50,947 bases of DNA from Clostridiales bacterium UBA1752 (GTDB taxonomy: Bacteria > Bacillota > Clostridia > Oscillospirales > CAG-382), in assembly GCA_002314835.1 (NCBI GenBank), contig DCHM01000028.1, positions 369 to 51,315 of the forward strand, in the 5' to 3' direction. The notes under the pieces were generated by a model. That model was not told the origin of the DNA. It did not search any database and saw nothing but the letters and a program-made list of their open reading frames with translations. The position numbers and the translations under genes are program-made. Within the stretch, counting starts at the first letter, position 1. Every line of letters begins with the position of its first letter. Shown here piece by piece: positions 50,009 to 50,947 of this stretch.

Positions 50009-50284
50009 ATGAGCAGAAGCATTAAAAAGGGACCTTTTGTAGAGGCCAAACTTTATAAGCGTATTTGTGAGATGAACGCCAGCGGCGAGAAGAGAGTCAT
50101 CAAGACTTGGTCTCGCAGCTCGACTATCTTCCCCGAATTTGTCGGACATACCATCGCGGTTCATGACGGCAGAAAGCACATTCCCGTATATATCGTCGAA
50201 GATATGGTCGGTCACAAGCTCGGTGAGTTTGCTCTCACCAGAACTTTTAAGGGCCACTCCGGTTCAAAGACGGCTAACACTTGA
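50009..50284 (+). CDS. rpsS: 30S ribosomal protein S19
   Basis: 91 residues: MSRSIKKGPFVEAKLYKRI, WSRSSTIFPEFVGHTIAVHD and GEFALTRTFKGHSG are all characteristic. It works in the 30S head with S13. AAGGAGG before the ATG; canonical position after rplB. Confidence 0.98.
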   Translation: MSRSIKKGPFVEAKLYKRICEMNASGEKRVIKTWSRSSTIFPEFVGHTIAVHDGRKHIPVYIVEDMVGHKLGEFALTRTFKGHSGSKTANT

Positions 50285-50299
50285 TGAGGAGGAGCTACA

Positions 50300-50647
50300 A
50301 TGGAAGAAAAGATTGCAAGAGCTTATCTCAAACAGCTCAGAGTTACCCCTCGCAAGGTTAAGATCGTTCTCGACCTTATCCGTGGCAAGGATGCAGCCGT
50401 TGCTTGCGGCATCCTCGCAAATACAAATAAGCTGGTCTGCGCAGACCTGCTTAAATTGCTTAAATCAGCAATTGCCAATGCCGAGGTTAAAGGCATGGAT
50501 ACCGATAAGCTTTACGTTGCAGAGTGCTTTGTCACTCCCGGCATGTTAAAGAATATGAAGCGCATCCAGCCCAGAGCTAAAGGCAGCGCATACAGAATTA
50601 TTAAGCGCACATCGCATATCACGATGGCACTTAAAGAAAGAGCTTAA
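50300..50647 (+). CDS. rplV: 50S ribosomal protein L22
   Basis: 115 residues: RAYLKQLRVTPRKVKIVLDL, AIANAEVKGMDTDKLYVAEC and the tunnel β-hairpin around RIQPRAKGSAYRIIKRTSHI. This hairpin lines the exit tunnel together with L4. GAGGAGG before the ATG. Confidence 0.98.
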   Translation: MEEKIARAYLKQLRVTPRKVKIVLDLIRGKDAAVACGILANTNKLVCADLLKLLKSAIANAEVKGMDTDKLYVAECFVTPGMLKNMKRIQPRAKGSAYRIIKRTSHITMALKERA

Positions 50648-50660
50648 GGAGGAGAAACAA

Positions 50661-50947
50661 ATGGGACAGAAAGTTAATCCACACGGTCTGCGTGTAGGCG
50701 TTATCAAAAACTGGGACTCCCGTTGGTACGTCAGTGACGAAACCTTCGGCGATACCCTTGTTGGCGACTACAAGCTCCGTAAATACCTCAAAAACAAGCT
50801 CTTTGCAGCAGGCGTTCCTAAGATTGAGATTGAGCGCGACAATTCGCGTATCAAGGTCATCATCAGCTGCGCTAAGCCCGGTGTTATCATCGGCAAAGGC
50901 GGCACTGAGATTGAAAAACTCAAAAAGGATATATCCGATTTCATCGG
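50661..50947 (+). CDS. rpsC: 30S ribosomal protein S3 (partial, runs off the window)
   Basis: The first 95 residues are visible: MGQKVNPHGLRVGVIKNWDS at the start and KPGVIIGKGGTEIEKLKK, the KH-domain GxxG loop. S3 forms part of the mRNA entry site. AAGGAGG precedes the ATG. The C-terminal half and the rest of the S10 operon lie beyond the window end. Confidence 0.97.
   Translation, partial: MGQKVNPHGLRVGVIKNWDSRWYVSDETFGDTLVGDYKLRKYLKNKLFAAGVPKIEIERDNSRIKVIISCAKPGVIIGKGGTEIEKLKKDISDFI

Overview
The window reads as a chromosomal segment of a Gram-positive, Clostridia-like bacterium (Bacillota, possibly a gut Oscillospirales-type lineage). This is inferred from strong AGGAGG-type ribosome binding sites, TTGACA-17-TATAAT promoters, class II GalT, BioY, an AbrB-type regulator, an RNase M5-like Toprim protein, MtaB and MnmM/YtqB, lipoproteins with Ser/Glu-rich linkers, and the S10 gene order. 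No rRNA, tRNA, CRISPR array, prophage or insertion sequence was recognised. Naming the genus would need a database search.

Layout. (1) 1-6.8 kb, minus strand: the start of a GMP synthetase ATPase subunit, a MATE exporter, an MFS transporter, a DUF4434-like lipoprotein with a discoidin domain, a small HPr-like protein and a rhomboid-like membrane protein. The rhomboid-like gene is probably the tail of the gltX-glnS operon (6.8-10.1 kb). (2) 10.2-13.1 kb, plus strand: a P-type cation ATPase behind a yybP-ykoY-type (Mn2+) riboswitch. (3) 13.1-15.7 kb: an intergenic hairpin cluster, then a membrane-anchored GHL10-type protein. (4) 15.7-17.8 kb: galT-bioY. (5) 17.8-23.8 kb, minus strand: a six-gene unit of histidine phosphatase, BspA-like LRR lipoprotein, M3-like peptidase lipoprotein, an unrecognised 291-aa protein, the CCA-adding enzyme and ClpP. 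(6) 23.8-32.2 kb, plus strand: AGE-type epimerase, rpsB-tsf with a structured leader, bipA, and a tandem duplication of a secreted SGNH-like (DUF4886-type) gene whose first copy has lost its signal peptide and C-terminal half. (7) 32.2-41.9 kb: one long operon alaS-hinT-comEC-holA-rnmV-like-mtaB-unknown-mnmM. (8) 41.9-46.9 kb: AbrB/HAD (minus), M55 peptidase plus zinc-ribbon membrane protein (plus), phosphoglucomutase plus TSCPD protein (minus). (9) 46.9 kb to the end: the S10 ribosomal protein operon, truncated in rpsC, with a candidate attenuator in its leader.

How it fits together. Most of the window is translation machinery (three aminoacyl-tRNA synthetases, S2/EF-Ts, BipA, the S10 operon, tRNA modification and maturation enzymes) mixed with cell-surface genes. 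The surface proteins (DUF4434+F5/8C, GHL10, DUF4886+F5/8C) look like a carbohydrate- or wall-directed set, and the GHL10 and DUF4886 proteins appear to share an N-terminal domain. Less obvious signals are the Mn2+ riboswitch, promoters placed against or inside the preceding terminator, a 16-nt sequence shared by the rpsB and rpsJ promoters, mutually exclusive hairpins in the S10 leader, and a decayed discoidin-domain relic at 2.2-2.3 kb. I found no single wholly new multi-gene system. The best leads are the terminator-embedded promoters, the ribosomal-protein leaders and the unknown protein in the tRNA-modification operon.
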